From assembly GCF_030272615.1 (NCBI RefSeq), contig NC_081415.1, positions 106,743,254 through 106,807,253 on the forward strand: a stretch of 64,000 nt of DNA, in the 5' to 3' direction. The number at the start of each line of letters is the position of its first letter. Positions within the stretch are counted from its first letter, which is position 1. Made by a program: the position numbers and the translations under genes. Source of the DNA: Cryptomeria japonica (taxonomy: Eukaryota > Streptophyta > Pinopsida > Cupressales > Cupressaceae). Below are positions 31,462-43,860 of this stretch, piece after piece. Below the pieces are notes generated by a model. The model worked only from the letters and a program-made list of their open reading frames with translations. It had not been told where the DNA came from and made no database searches.

Positions 31462-32373
31462 AATCTGTTAGTGAACAGATTTGTCCTTTTTTTTTTAAAT
31501 GATCAATTTTAAACTGTGTCGCCTTATTTTAAGGACAAGTGTTTCACTAAATAGTTGGGTAGGTGTTGTATAAATCACTTCCCTCTGAATTTTTCATAGG
31601 TATAGCTCCCTATCTCCATTTTTCAAGGAATACTTTAAACTATTTAATTTGAATAGTAGCTTTTAACCCAAAAGCATGAAAGGCTGCCTACTTCATTCTT
31701 GGATGAGAGGCTGATATTTCACACATGTTTCCTAAAAAGAAGAAAGCAATTTTTCCTATCTTTTCAATATATGAGATGATAGCAACTGAAACAAAGTTCA
31801 GTACACCATTTCCATAGGTTTAATAAAGAATGAACAGATTTAAGAAACTAAATCTGTCCTCAAACATGAATCTTCTCTAGAAGTAAACAAACACTCAAAG
31901 AAAGGAATATCAAAAGAATAATAATTTTCTGTAATGGAAAGATCCTTACTGTTATTTGATTAGATAAACATCTACAAAGACATGTATCTACACAGATTCA
32001 AAACACATAGATTTTCCTTCTCCCAAGAACAGTATGATCATTCTATATATATATTCTTATGCAACAAAGGCACGAAAATACATGTATAAACCATTTCCAT
32101 TCCAAATTTAGCAATTTGATTCTTCCTTCTTCAAAACAGAAAATACATAAAACAAAAGGGAAAAACAAAAAATTGGTCACCAAATCTAACCCCTATACTA
32201 TCTATTTTTCCTTAATTTATAGTTTTAGAATAGGGGAGGTCTCCCTAAAAACTCGACCTCCCCCGTAAATAGTTATGAAACCAACAAGAAGTATTTTGGG
32301 ACAAATGTCCCAAAGTCTTTGCATAACCATGAGAAATTACTCGAATAAAGGGAAACGGCCCTAAATCAATGCA

Positions 32374-35300
32374 TTATGCCACTTGTCCATCATCATCATC
32401 CTCTCCACTTTCATGAGCATTGTGAGCGGTTGTAAGTTCTTGAACAATGGATTGGTTCAAAACTTTCATCGCGTTGAGCTTTGCCTTCGCTGCCTCCTTA
32501 TTCCACTGGTGCTTCACCATCTTTTCAGAATGTTTCAGCAGTTGATCATTTCTAATGAAAGTCATAGACTCAATCCTAGCCACCCTGGTTATATCTTCTG
32601 GAGTGAAATTACCCTTAGCCTTGATCTTCTCCATGTTCACTTGGAAAGACCTAATTGCATCCTGTGTGCTCAACCCACAAATTCCCAACTGCTAGTCATG
32701 GTCAGGGTTAACCACCTTGTTATCATTAACTATGTTGCACTGGAGATCCTCAAGTTCATAAACAAAGGTCTTTGCATCGGTGATCACAGACTTGAAGGTA
32801 AGCACTCACCACATTATGGTTTTCTTCAGCACAAAAAGCTGACATTCATCCACCACTAGCTTGATTGAGTGTTCTATCAAAAACCTGGTAACTCCATACT
32901 CTTTTATTTTGGCAAACAAAGGCAAGACATTCTGCCATTTGTGCTCCTCCTTCTCCCATGGCACAGGTTGATTTTGAACTTCAGCAATAAGGCCTTGTAT
33001 TTCATTGCATAGCCTCTGAGAGTCGGTGATGTACTTCTCCCCATCCTTGATTATTCCCTCAATCCATTTCTCCATAGCTTCAGCAATACTCTTGGCCCAT
33101 TGAACTTGGTTCATTAGCTTTTTATTTTCCCACGAAGTTGGGTCGAAGTTCTCTATAACATGAGATATTGGGAGTGCCCCAAGGCAACCAATACTATCGA
33201 TGAATTGGCCCAAAACGTTTATGTGTCGCTTGAGTTCGCTTTTTTCTCACCCATCCTTCTCGGACCTAGTGAGCATTTTCTTTGCCGATAACTGGAAGAA
33301 ATGATTCTCTGTGTCTCTACACATGTTTCCCAATTCCACCTTTGTGATCTTGAAATCGTCAGGGCTAGCCTCCTTGTTTTCATTCTTGCATTTATACGAG
33401 GCGACTTCAACAACCCATTTTCCAGTTCCATCATCATTGTCCAGGTGAGTGGCAGTCTTGAACCTTTTCGGCTTTGGATTCTTCTCTATGTATTTAACAA
33501 CCATTTCCTGAATTGGAATAGTCACAGGAAGAAAACTCCATTTTTTGTTCACCGAGGTGGTCAACCACTTAAGAGTTGCACTGGAACCAGTGGTTCCTTC
33601 GATCATCTTGGAAGGTGGCATCATAGCCACAGTCACCATATGAGAATATAGGGCACTAGCAACATCACCATCCAAGTCTTCAATTTCAAATATCTGGGCA
33701 TCGAGAATGGTATCTTTCACCCCTGTATCCTTTGCCTAATCCATCTTTCTTTGAGCGGCACTTTGGGACCAAGTATGTCGAGGAGTACAAAAATTCAAAG
33801 CTGAATTAGACCTATGTCTAAGCTGGGGTGACTTGTTATCCTTACCTGCATGAACAGGCATAGAAGCATTGTTAGAAAGACGCTTTGGTGAAGGTAGAGG
33901 ATCCTTATTACTTCTCACAGAATTATTCTTAACATCTGATTTCATTGCTTTCTTATTGGCTACCTACACCATGGTCCTTTCCAAAACTCCTTTGGTCCTT
34001 AATTGTATATCATCTAGCTCTTTCTCATCCCTGTTAATTGGAGGCATTTCAACTTTTGCATAGGCTAAGTACCTTGGTTCGAATACCTCTAGATGATCCT
34101 CTTCGAGCCCCTTAGTATCTAACTTTATCTGCAATGAAACAACTTGTTCTCACACCAGTCTCATGTTTCCTCTTTTGAATACTTCAAGTTCATCTGTACA
34201 ATCTTTCCAAAAATCCTCTAACTAAGGCATGGGAAGGTAGGGCATTAGACCAAGACTTCAGGAAAATCCCTTATTATGAAAACCTTTCCTTTCAGGATAT
34301 AGGGAAAAATTAAAATTCCTAAGGTCTGCTCCTATACTCAAAGCATCAAACATTGAACTGCAGGACAACATGCCCAATTGGATGGGAAAATGACCTTCCC
34401 ATTTGTCCCTGAGTTGTGCCTTTTTTATTACAGAGGTTAGTTGCCTGCATATCTCTGCTAGAACAAAGCAATCTAAACAGAAGTGAAGGAGCTTGAAGGC
34501 TCCTCTTCAAAGCCACCTACCCGTATGTAACAGAAGCATGGAAACTGGATATAAAAACTACCAAACCTCTTTATCAAATTCTGTGCATCTTCAGAGATTC
34601 TTTTGGATTTCATATTCTTCAATTCATGACACAAATTACCCAGAAAAGCATTGTGCACCCTTCTGAAATCCTATAAAGCTTTATCCTTCTATAGCATGGG
34701 ATAGAACTCATATATAGGAACATCCTCCTTAGTGAGCTATTTCGGTATTCCAACCAACTCCTTAACACAAGCCAAACAATACAAGAGATATGAAGACATA
34801 AAGAAGTGTTTTTTGAACTGTTTAGCCAAACTGAGTTGTTCTCTCATTGAATCAGCAATCAGTTCAGCCCAATCTAAATATTGCTTCCCTTCTAAAACTA
34901 GCTGCACGTAGTAATAAATCCAGTCATTGAAGCTATAAGCTTTAGTGGATCCTCTGGCTTGATGCAACAAAAGCATTACGTCATGAATGTGAGGCAACAT
35001 GTGATTCTTATTAGGATTCTTGGGTAACCTGGAACCACCTCTTTGAGGAACCTTCAACCAAAATTTTGCTACATTGTTACTATGCTCAGTTCTGTTTGCG
35101 TTGAACTCGGTGATTGATTGAGTAGGAGAAAAGTTGGAGAACTGGTAATCAAGTATCTTGAAGACTAAGGAAATTACTTCACGATTTATGGCAATAAGGA
35201 TTTCACCATTGTCTCTCCTAATGGTTTCAAACACTGGGTCGTATCTAGCAATACATTCCCGAATCAATTATGGGCAAGGAATGGCTGGGGGAAAAGTTGC

Positions 35301-35558
35301 AACTTCTAGGAGACCGCCACTCAAAATCTTCACACCAAAAGACTTGTCAATTCCCTTGAACACCCTCTCTTTCAACACCTTGAGGTTTTCCCCTTTTAGG
35401 TTAGTATCGCTAACTATGGGTTCAGTGGATGCTAGGCTAAAAACGTTCCCAAACAAATGTAGTGTGGACTTCATAATTTTAAACAATAAGCCTAAATCAG
35501 TTATAGAAAAACATTCTGTAAGAGAGAAAAAGCAAGCAAAAACCATTGGAGAGGACAA
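32374..35558 (-). pseudogene. LTR-encoded long ORF, copy in the 5' LTR (function unknown)
   Basis: Second copy of the reading frame at 21318-24503. It is open where the other has a TGA near 23904 (codons 35267-34737 run through), but has its own 1-bp loss near 34497 (GAAGGCTCC against GAAGGGCTCC), shifting the frame from there on. Motifs such as RLPKNPNKNHMLPHIHD, MEKWIEGIIKDGEKYI and SGEDDDDG are conserved, and differences are scattered. Two stops (GFS*S and KDG*EK) are shared by both copies, so they predate this insertion or lie in introns. Confidence 0.75.
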
Positions 35559-35934
35559 GAAAAAGACTCACCTTCACAGTTGAACAACTGGATGATGGCT
35601 AGCAGCAAACAAGACTCTTATCCAGGAAAAACAAAGACACAGCAACGAGGAACAAATGCAAAGCACTAAAAATCCTTCATACCTTATTAGTAAAGGCAAT
35701 GATATGGAAACATTGAATGCAATAATTCCAATTTTTAGTCTGAGTGTGTTGAGCTTTTGGATTAGACATCGCACACATGCATTGAATGCATGGCGACATT
35801 TTTGAAGTAACCGCCAGTTCCCGAAATGATTACTTACTTCAAAAAACCAAGGATTGATGTCACTTAAGACATGGTTTTTCCTCCTCATATTTGGAAATGA
35901 ATGCACCATCAAATCATTAAAACCCGCAGGACCC

Positions 35935-36300
35935 ACCAACTTCAAACACATATGAACATCCTGAATAGACTTCATGGGTGTTCAAGTAGTTCAAGATGTA
36001 CGCCGCGCTCAAGAAGAATTTTGCTAAGAAAACAAATAATATCAAGCTGCTGACCACTTGTGCTATATTGAACACGTTGAACATTTTTGAACCTCTTGAA
36101 CTTAGTTCAAAGAGTTCAAAACCCAGAGAGAAATAAAGTAGCATATCACCGAACAAGAAACTTTTAGAGAGCCGCTGCAAGACACTTAGAGAAAATATTA
36201 GTATGAAAAACCTCCCTGAACACCTAGGAACCTATGGAACCTAAATGAACCTGTTGAACTTGGTTCAAAATGGTTCAACGTGTTCACAGAGTTCAAATAA
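35935..36300. repeat. GTTCAA/TTGAAC motif cluster in the element E U3 (5' LTR)
   Basis: Partner of 24880-25250, with nearly all half sites conserved. In this LTR it is upstream of the genomic transcript. Confidence 0.75.
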
Positions 36301-36448
36301 TTATCTAAACTTGACTTTTATGATTGAAAAAGGATTTACAGACATACTAAGGACTTGAACCGAGGTATCACAAGAAAGATTAGGACTCCAAGTGAAAATC
36401 TTAAAGGATGACTCACTCTTATCATGAGGAATAAATGATGCAGTAACA

Positions 36449-36744
36449 CCATGCCAAAATTAGCACTCATCCATACTTAGCCATTTCATCCTTTGATCCT
36501 TAATCCATCTTCTCTCACCCATCCATAATATTCCATTTGTGCACAATATTGGAGAGCCAACCACATTCAAATCACTCAAAGGAGCACATCAAGCGGAGCA
36601 TCATCATGGGGTGCCTTCACTTCACCAAGCTCAATCCGAGGGAGATGATAGCTGGCAAGGTATAAAATGGTTTTATTTGCATTTTGAATGTTTCTTTGGA
36701 TTTCTAACCATCTAATCTCACCTTGCATAATTTTATCCTCTTCA
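36449..36744 (+). repeat. Tat-2 5' LTR, second part (with TSD CCATG at 36449-36453)
   Basis: Continues the LTR from 20425 and matches 51774-52059. It ends TCCTCTTCA before the primer site. Confidence 0.93.
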
Positions 36745-36747
36745 TTC

Positions 36748-36767
36748 TGGCACGCTCGATGGGACCC
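36748..36767 (+). other. Primer-binding site, Tat-2
   Basis: TGGCACGCTCGATGGGACCC, one base different from the Tat-1 site and at the same distance from the LTR. Confidence 0.75.
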
Positions 36768-36829
36768 ACATCCCTTAATCTAACATTCATTACAAGTTTT
36801 TGTGAGTGTGCAAGTTGCAGGTATTGAAA

Positions 36830-37645
36830 TAGCACGAGCGCCTGCAAATTAGTGTGACCAACTTGGGATTAGCATGACTGAAAGAACTTTTAGCATAGGT
36901 GCAGGTGCATCAGCATGAAGATTCCAAATTTCAATTAATTTCCCACTTCCTTGTAGATCTGCACATTAGCGTGTACATTTCTGGATCAATGCATCTGATT
37001 TTAAAATTTTCTCTCTAATCTAACAGACTTCTTCAATTCTCATTCCACTGCTTTTTTTTGTTGGTTAATGGTTAAAGTAATTAAAAATCAAAAAGAAAAT
37101 CTAAGGGGAAAATCTGGTTATTTAGTTTTACAAGTTAGTTTTTTTTCTTAATACTTCTATTTTAGCGCGAGCAACCTACGAATAGTGCGGTCGCTCTACT
37201 GGATCCCTGCTCAAATTCAAATTTTGGGATTTGTTTGAATTCTGCTAACCATTTTGGTCTTTTTCAGCATAGGCGATCGCGTTTCAGCACGTATGCCTGC
37301 ATTTTAGTGCTGGAGAAGCTATATCAATATGATTGTTTTTAGAATCCCACCCTCTGTAAAAATTTGAATTTTAAATCTAACCGCTAACTTATGTTGCAAG
37401 TTTCTATGTTTTAGCATGAGTGTAGGCATTTCAGCGCAAGCGTGGGTGTTTCAACATGTGTGTAGGTGCTTCGGCATGACCAATCCAGAACAACACGATA
37501 GTCAGGTATAAATCAACAATTTTGTTTGTGTTCAATTTCTATAATTTGTTTTGATTCCGGCCCTCTTTAGTGCATACGCAGGTGTTTTAGCGCCTGCGCA
37601 GGTGTTTCAATGCACCTGACTGTAGTTCAGCACGTGCATTGTTTT
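36830..37645 (+). repeat. CpG motif cluster of the Tat-2 leader
   Basis: Repeats of TTTAGCGCNNGCGTAGGTGTTT-like units: TTTTAGCGCGAGC, TTTCAGCACGTATGCC, TTTCAGCGCAAGCGTGGG, TTTTAGCGCCTGCGCAGG and TTCAGCACGTGC. Base composition and placement parallel the Tat-1 clusters, though the consensus differs. Confidence 0.75.
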
Positions 37646-38254
37646 TGTAGGCTAGTAGCCACTGATTGCTATTTTTTGTGAGTGGTGCAACTTCTTCAAC
37701 TATCCAAGACTTAAGAAATACAAAAACTACTAATTCAATGGTTTTGCAGGTGGCCTAGGAGTTTCAATCAAACATTGTGTCCTTTTTTCTAATGAGGCAC
37801 CTATATCTAATTAGGGGGTAAATAAACCATTGTTTTTTATGTTTGTGAAAAGCATAAAGGTAAGAGAGTATTCTCTTGTCTATCTAGATGATCATAAATC
37901 CAGACCCTCCAAGATTTTTATGTTTGTTGCATGTTTACCCTTAGCGTGCCTACCCTCCCGAGTTGCTCTTTAAGCCGATGAGAGGGAAACAACCCAAGTG
38001 AGTACATCCAGACCTGGGGTTCCCAACTCACTATAATAAATAGGGCATTGAGGATGAAAGAATCAATGGTTGGGGCTATATGAGAGTTCACTCTCACATT
38101 AGGTGCTTAGTAGGATCCTAGAGATCTCAATCACGCTTGCATGACTACTAGGTTCTTGGTGCTTCATTGGGTTATAGGCCTCAATTGTGCTTGCGCAACT
38201 GTGAAGGGTAGCTCCTAACAGAAATCCATATTAAACACCTTGTGCATAGTGGCC

Positions 38255-38500
38255 AAAAACCTTCTAGTCATTGGTGCAGGAGGTCAGACCTCTGAAGCTG
38301 CCCATATTTTTACGGCCCTTAGTAGAGACACAAAGTTCGCCATGAGGAGTTTTCATGGGAATCGATGTTTGGCTGCCCCAGAGAAGTGAGTGTCTTGGAA
38401 GGGAGCCAGTGGGGTCAAGCATCTAAGTGTCTGCTCTGGGTAAGCGTAGCTGGGAAACCAATTGGGATCCAATAACTATTGTCCTTGCTAACCTTAAGAT
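38255..38500 (+). other. Conserved leader block with palindrome GAGGTC-N-GACCTC (Tat-2)
   Basis: Partner of 2640-2800. The palindrome is at 38280-38292 with A in the centre. ACAAAGTTCGCCATG and GTTTTCATGGG follow at the same distance as in Tat-1. Confidence 0.7.
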
Positions 38501-39685
38501 TGTTGTATATGAGCATGAGTGTCTTTGAGCTAAAATTCATTTGATTATTGTGTATGCTTTGCTTGATACTTACTTGCCAAGAGTAGACTAAACGCATCAT
38601 TATCCTCAAACACTTTGCAAAAACACTTGTCTAGAAACAAACAATCATCCAAGTCAAGGTCCTAGTCACAATTCCAATCATAGTCATACCCAAGTCACAT
38701 CCTAGTCACCATCCACACAAAGTCCTAATTGTGTCGAAACTTCATCGGTATCATGTTTCATAAACCCAAGTTGTATAAGAATCCTAAGAAGTCAATCCAT
38801 TGACCTATCAAGAAGAAGAAGCTCACACAAGCACAACCCATTAGACATAAAAAAATTTGGTACACAAACCGTAAATCTTTCTTAAACATAGGACCTTCTT
38901 TCATCATTACCATGATTAGGTCCATGGTCATAGCAATGAGTTTGATTCTAGTGATGAATTAAGAGTCTGTGCCCTCCATCAAGGTTCAAGTTTGTCTTTT
39001 AACACCAACTATCATCAAAATCAGGGTGGTCGTGTCCCTTCGTACAACTTACCATCTGAACCAATCATCTATTGAGTCATGTTCATGCCAAGGATAGCCT
39101 AGTCACCAAATTTATTCTAATCATCACTATCGTCCCTCTTCAATCAATCATCCTCAATATTTTCCTAAGGACTTAGCACATCAATCAATCACAAAATCAA
39201 TCACCTTCAATTATCAAATCAAATCATCATTTAATCCAATTTAACCTCACATTAAGGTTGCATGCCTTGTGAAGTTTCATTTAGACCTCATCCTTAATCA
39301 CTTGGCTTTGTGCTTGAAGAAGAATCCTCTCCAAGTACCTTTTCCTTATCCTTTGAGTCAATCAAGACTCTTATCTCATGTCTTTGTTTTACTTAGGGTC
39401 ATTAGTCAACCCTTAGTGAAAGAAAGGCTTTTTGATCATCATTCCAAGGTCTAAATTCTACCCAACTTGGTTATTACCTCACTTGTGGGTGCATCAATAT
39501 TTCCCACCTAAGATCCTCATCCATGGACTAAGGTGAAATCCTAATCAAATATGTGTCCTAATCTAAGGATCCTATCAATCAGCAAAATCCATTTTCATCA
39601 AATTCAAAATCCTAGAATCCAAGAGCCTTGCTAAGTTCTCTCATCAAAAATTTCCTCCTTCAATTTTGTCTAAGGTTATTCTTGT

Positions 39686-41802
39686 ATGGTCACAACTCAA
39701 TCTCAAAAGAAAAATATGGCTGAACAACAATATGGTATGCTGAACACTAGTGTCCTATATGAAGATCCTACACAAGATCCTTCGCAAAGTATGCAACCTA
39801 GCATTCCAAATCAACCACAAAATCCTAATATGGTTGACCAAGATGAACTCTCTCTAGAAGTACAAAATTTCCTAGTAGACTCTTATAATCAAGAGATGTT
39901 GGAGAAATTTATCCAACAAAATCCTAGTGCACTTCTAAAGACCCTCCTTGAAAATGGAGCCCAACTCCCACCCGATTTTGATAAATCCACCCTTGGTCAA
40001 CAACCACAAGGAGACCTTTCTCCCACTCATACCACCACTGCACTTGTTATTCAAACTCAATCAATTATGGCCCCACCAATCCTTCAACCCCAACCAATAG
40101 CGCCCTCGGCATCTACCCCCGTGGTCTCCATTCCACCTTCTTCCTTCTTACCATCTATACCACTATCAAATTCAATCTCATCTATTCTCCAAAATGCCTC
40201 TATACCATCTTCTTCTACCCAACCATATATTTATATTCCACAAACCTCCATTCCCATCAACAATGTCGCTAGCTTCATTTGGGTCGCACTTAATCCTGTC
40301 ACAACAATTTGCGGGTCACAACCGATTATCACTCAAGTCCCTGTGACGTCGGTCATCAACTCTCACATCCTTTCTTCCTCATCATATCAATACATTAGTG
40401 GTGGTGCGCCTTCCATGACTCATCTGATTCTAGGGGCAAACACAATCCATCATGTCAAAAATCCACAACAAGACCTCATTAAAGAAATTCAAGACATGAA
40501 AAAAATCATCAAGGACATGAAAGAAGGGACTAACAAAAGGAAACCTTACTTTTTTGATAATTTTGTCCTTGTCCTTATGACCCATCTATATCAGTTACAC
40601 CTCACCCCCTAGGGTTTGAGATCCCTAAGTTCACCAAGTATGAAGGCAAAGGGGACCCCCGCAACCATGTAAGGGAATTTCACATCCTATGTCAAGAAGT
40701 CTCCTATAGTGACCTATACCTTTGAAGACTCTTCCCTAAGAGTCTCACAGGAGATGCCCTGGCATGGTTCTTGTCCTTACCATGAGGTTCCATTATCTCC
40801 TTCCTAGACTTGGCAGAGAATTTTGTAGCTCACTATGCCTACAACATGGCTAATGATGTTTCCATGATGGACCTGTGTAACACAAAGCAAAGGCCCGGAG
40901 AGACTTTCACTAACTTCTTGCAAAGATGGCAACACCTCATCAAGAAATTCCAATGGGACATGCCAGAACAACACCAAATTGAACTATTTCAAAATAATCT
41001 GGTGCTCGAACTATCAAGGCCTCTGACATCTCAATGTATTAAATCTTTCCAAAAATTGACTGATAAGGGCCTAGCCCTTGAATGTGTCTTGTTAGAGGAA
41101 GGAACCTTGAAACACTACCAAAGATCAAGTCAAAATTCTTCCTCTTATCATAACAACATACCAAAATTCTGGTCCAAGAACAAGAATGTAGTCAATGACG
41201 GTGTAACTGATGCAAAATGGGTCTAGATCGTGGCCGCTCCTCCAAAACCCACCCCCACAAATTGCCAATCCAACAATCAAAATCAATCCAAAAAACCTCA
41301 TAAAAATGTCTCAATCCAAGGATGACCACCCCAATCCAACAATAGGACTCCAAGAGACTTCACTCCTCTTGCTAAGCCCATTGAAGTGGTGTTTCAAAAG
41401 CTTGTTCAAGAAGGTGCAGTGGTTTCCCGATTACTTACTCATTTGATCCTAATCAACCCAAACCTAGGTGGTATAATGAGAATGAATATTGTGAGTATCA
41501 TCATATCAAGGGACATGATACACGAAAAATGTATGAAGCTTAAAATCTACATACAAGATCTCATTGATAGGGGTGAAATTGAGGTAGCAAAAGCAAAACC
41601 TGGTAATAACAATGACAAACTCAAAATGTACCAGGAACCCTTCCCGAAACATGATAAAGAAAAAGGCTCATCATCTAACATGATGAACTATGACTACACT
41701 AACCACATAACCGGATTTGACTCTTTAGTACATCGCATTGAGCCTGCGAACAATCATGTCAATGTCATAACTATCCAAGGAGCTAACCCACTCCCTTCCT
41801 AA
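39686..41802 (+). pseudogene. Tat-2 gag, frameshifted
   Basis: ATG at 39686 begins VTTQSQKKNMAEQQ and opens a Gln/Pro/Ser-rich N-terminus. A frameshift near 40570 separates it from the capsid part (FEIPKFTKYEGKGDPRNHV in the other frame; ENFVAHYAYNMANDVSMMDL; ETFTNFLQRWQHLIKK). Stops fall near 40725 and 40785. The zinc knuckle CEYHHIKGHDTRK near 41490 loses its last Cys through an extra A in an A run around 41525. As in Tat-1, no separate stop divides gag from pol in the ancestral frame. Confidence 0.88.
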
Positions 41803-42579
41803 AGCAGACCTAACACTACTAGGATAGTCATTCAAGGTGCTACACCTTACGCCCCCTACTCTCAAAATTATTGTGATGTAACCACCCACCGAGGTAGAGT
41901 CACTATGCAAGGAGCTCCTCCTCCACCAAACCCTCCCCCCATGTCTTCCACTCGTCGATATGACCTCCTTGACCAACTTGGGAAGACCCTCGCATAGATC
42001 TCCATCCTAGAACTTCTCAAGACTTCCCCTGTCCATAAATAAATTTTGGAACAAGCCCTCCTTGAGTCTCGCGTTCCTGATAATATCAATTCTACCCAAT
42101 TCCAAGCTCTCATTGGAAACCTTGCCACCCAGCAACACCTTTTGTTCACTTCCAATGATGCTCCTATAGATGAAGACCATAATAAACCTTTCCACATCGA
42201 AGCCCTTATCCACAAGCATAAGGTCAAACTTATCCTGATAAATGGTGGATCCAAACTCAATTTGTGTACATACAAGTTAATAAAACAATTGAGACTTTCT
42301 GAGGACCTGGTAGATACATCAGGAAGGATCACAATAAAAACAAATGATGATGCAGAAAGAGTTTCAAAAGGCATGATCACCTTACCTCTTCAAGTGGGCC
42401 CTATCACAATTGAAACCCCTTGCCAAGTACTAGATCTTAATCTCCCCTACAACATCCTTCTTGGTCGGCCATGGATTCACTCCTTGCAAGTAGTACCCTC
42501 CACTTATCACCAATGCATCAAATTCCCCTTCAATGGAAGAGAGATCACTATCAAAGGTGATCCACAACCTTTTCAATAA
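41803..42579 (+). pseudogene. Tat-2 protease, catalytic Asp replaced
   Basis: The active-site stretch near 42228-42265 reads LILINGGSKLNLCTY, where Tat-1 has LIDGGAGLNICTL; the catalytic Asp is Asn. The C-terminal part NILLGRPWIHSLQVVPSTYH is well conserved. Stops occur near 41800, 41995 and 42040, and the frame ends at 42577. The upstream stretch VTTHRGRVTMQGAP aligns with 5905-5950 of Tat-1. Confidence 0.87.
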
Positions 42580-43860
42580 TGCAAACTCTTAGAGGGGAAA
42601 CATCCATATCATTTCCCACTAAATAGACCCTCACCAACTCCTCCATCTGACACATCAAATGTTGCCTCAACCTCATCCCAAGAAGACCCACAAATCAAGA
42701 TCTTGGATAATGGCTATGGAGAATACAAATTGGAGGATGTCTTATTAATAGGCAACCTCCTCTTATCTCCTAAGTCATTTGGCAAACCAAAAGAACTCAA
42801 AAAAGATCAAAAATCGGTTATATAATGCAAAGATACAACCTTCCAGCAATGGGGCCCACTTGATGAGGAGAGCCTTGGCCCACTTGATGAGGAGAGCCTC
42901 GACACAGATGTCTCTTCATGGTTTTACCAGGAAGAAGATGAAGACCTAACAAAAATACCTAAAAAAATGTATCCAAAAGCATCAGTTATAGTCGAAAAAA
43001 TGGTTTACAAAGGAGACGGCTTGGGACCAGAGGAGAAAGGAAGAAAAGCACCCATAAATCCTATCCCCTACAAGTACAACAGAGGCTTGGGGTACACCTT
43101 GTTGCCTAAGATTACTATCACTGGTGCCCCTTCAAGTCCTTCTTTGGATATTGAAAACTCTAACGAAGAGGAATTCCATGAAATTCCTTATGAATACAAA
43201 AATGACATCTTCTTTAACAAACACATCAATACCATCACCCCCATAACCCCTCTCATTTCACATGAGCTACATCTTGTCCATCCTGAACTCATAGACTAGG
43301 CCCAATGAGACAAACCCACTTTAGATATATGTGTCGATGATAATGCTCTCATTACTCTCCTGACTATGCAAAATTTGGAAGATTGCAATAGGATACATGG
43401 TATTCAACTACATGAAAAAGGATACTTTGGTAGTCAGGTCAATGCCCTTAGCCACAAAAAAGATAATAAAAAGAAAAAATAGGATTCAATAGGTGAAAAC
43501 CTCTCCGAGGCACCTTTGGATGAGCAAAAAGTAAAAACAAAGGGCATATCTGAAAGTGAAAACCTAGAAAAGGAACTTGAGGATGAGGGACTTGACCTCC
43601 CTACCATTGGTTATCTTCCACAAGATAGGTCAAATTTGTTAATAGAAGAAACAAGCAGTATCAATATGGGCACCGAAGACATTCTAAAAAATGTGCTCAT
43701 TGCCAAGTCCCTCATAGAGAAAGAGAAACAAGACTTCATCAATTTCCTTACAGAGACAAAAATCAATTTTGCATGGTCCTATGCTAACATGCAAGGTCTA
43801 GATCTTGACTTGGTGGTTTATAATCTCGTTGTCCACCCAGATGCAAAACCTGTAAAATAG
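42580..43860 (+). pseudogene. Tat-2 protease-RT linker with G-patch-like stretch
   Basis: Equivalent to 6828-8066 of Tat-1. The glycine pattern MVYKGDGLGPEEKGRKAP followed by YNRGLGY at 43000-43095 is a better G-patch match than in Tat-1. Stops fall near 42823, 43297 and 43480. It ends with NVLIAKSLIEKEKQDFINFL and a TAG at 43858, the same codon that is TAG in Tat-1 (8163). Confidence 0.7.
42853..42900 (+). repeat. 24-bp in-frame tandem duplication in the Tat-2 linker
   Basis: Two copies of GGCCCACTTGATGAGGAGAG plus four bases, differing only in the last base. It adds eight codons (GPLDEESL twice). Confidence 0.9.

Larger units (their letters stand above)
20426..36448 (-). mobile_element. 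Element E: gypsy retrotransposon with 5-kb coding LTRs
   Basis: A 16.0-kb minus-strand element. Its LTRs (20426-25393 and 31466-36448) make up 62% of it, and each encloses a long antisense-to-window reading frame. The internal region is only 6.1 kb: gag, protease, archaeal-type RNase H, RT, gypsy RNase H and integrase. It was inserted in the Tat-2 5' LTR and is therefore younger than Tat-2. Its gag and domain order point to a Tat-related lineage, while LTR size recalls Ogre-type elements. Confidence 0.88.
31466..36448 (-). repeat. Element E 5' LTR (4,983 bp)
   Basis: Full partner of 20426-25393, with small indels. On the minus strand it runs TGTTACTGCATC to CACTAACA. It ends next to CCATG at 36449. 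Confidence 0.92.
36745..39685 (+). other. Long untranslated leader of Tat-2
   Basis: A stretch of 2.9 kb with no convincing gene. It contains the AGCGCNNGCG motif cluster, the block shared with Tat-1 and a CA/TC-rich stretch up to gag. Confidence 0.75.
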
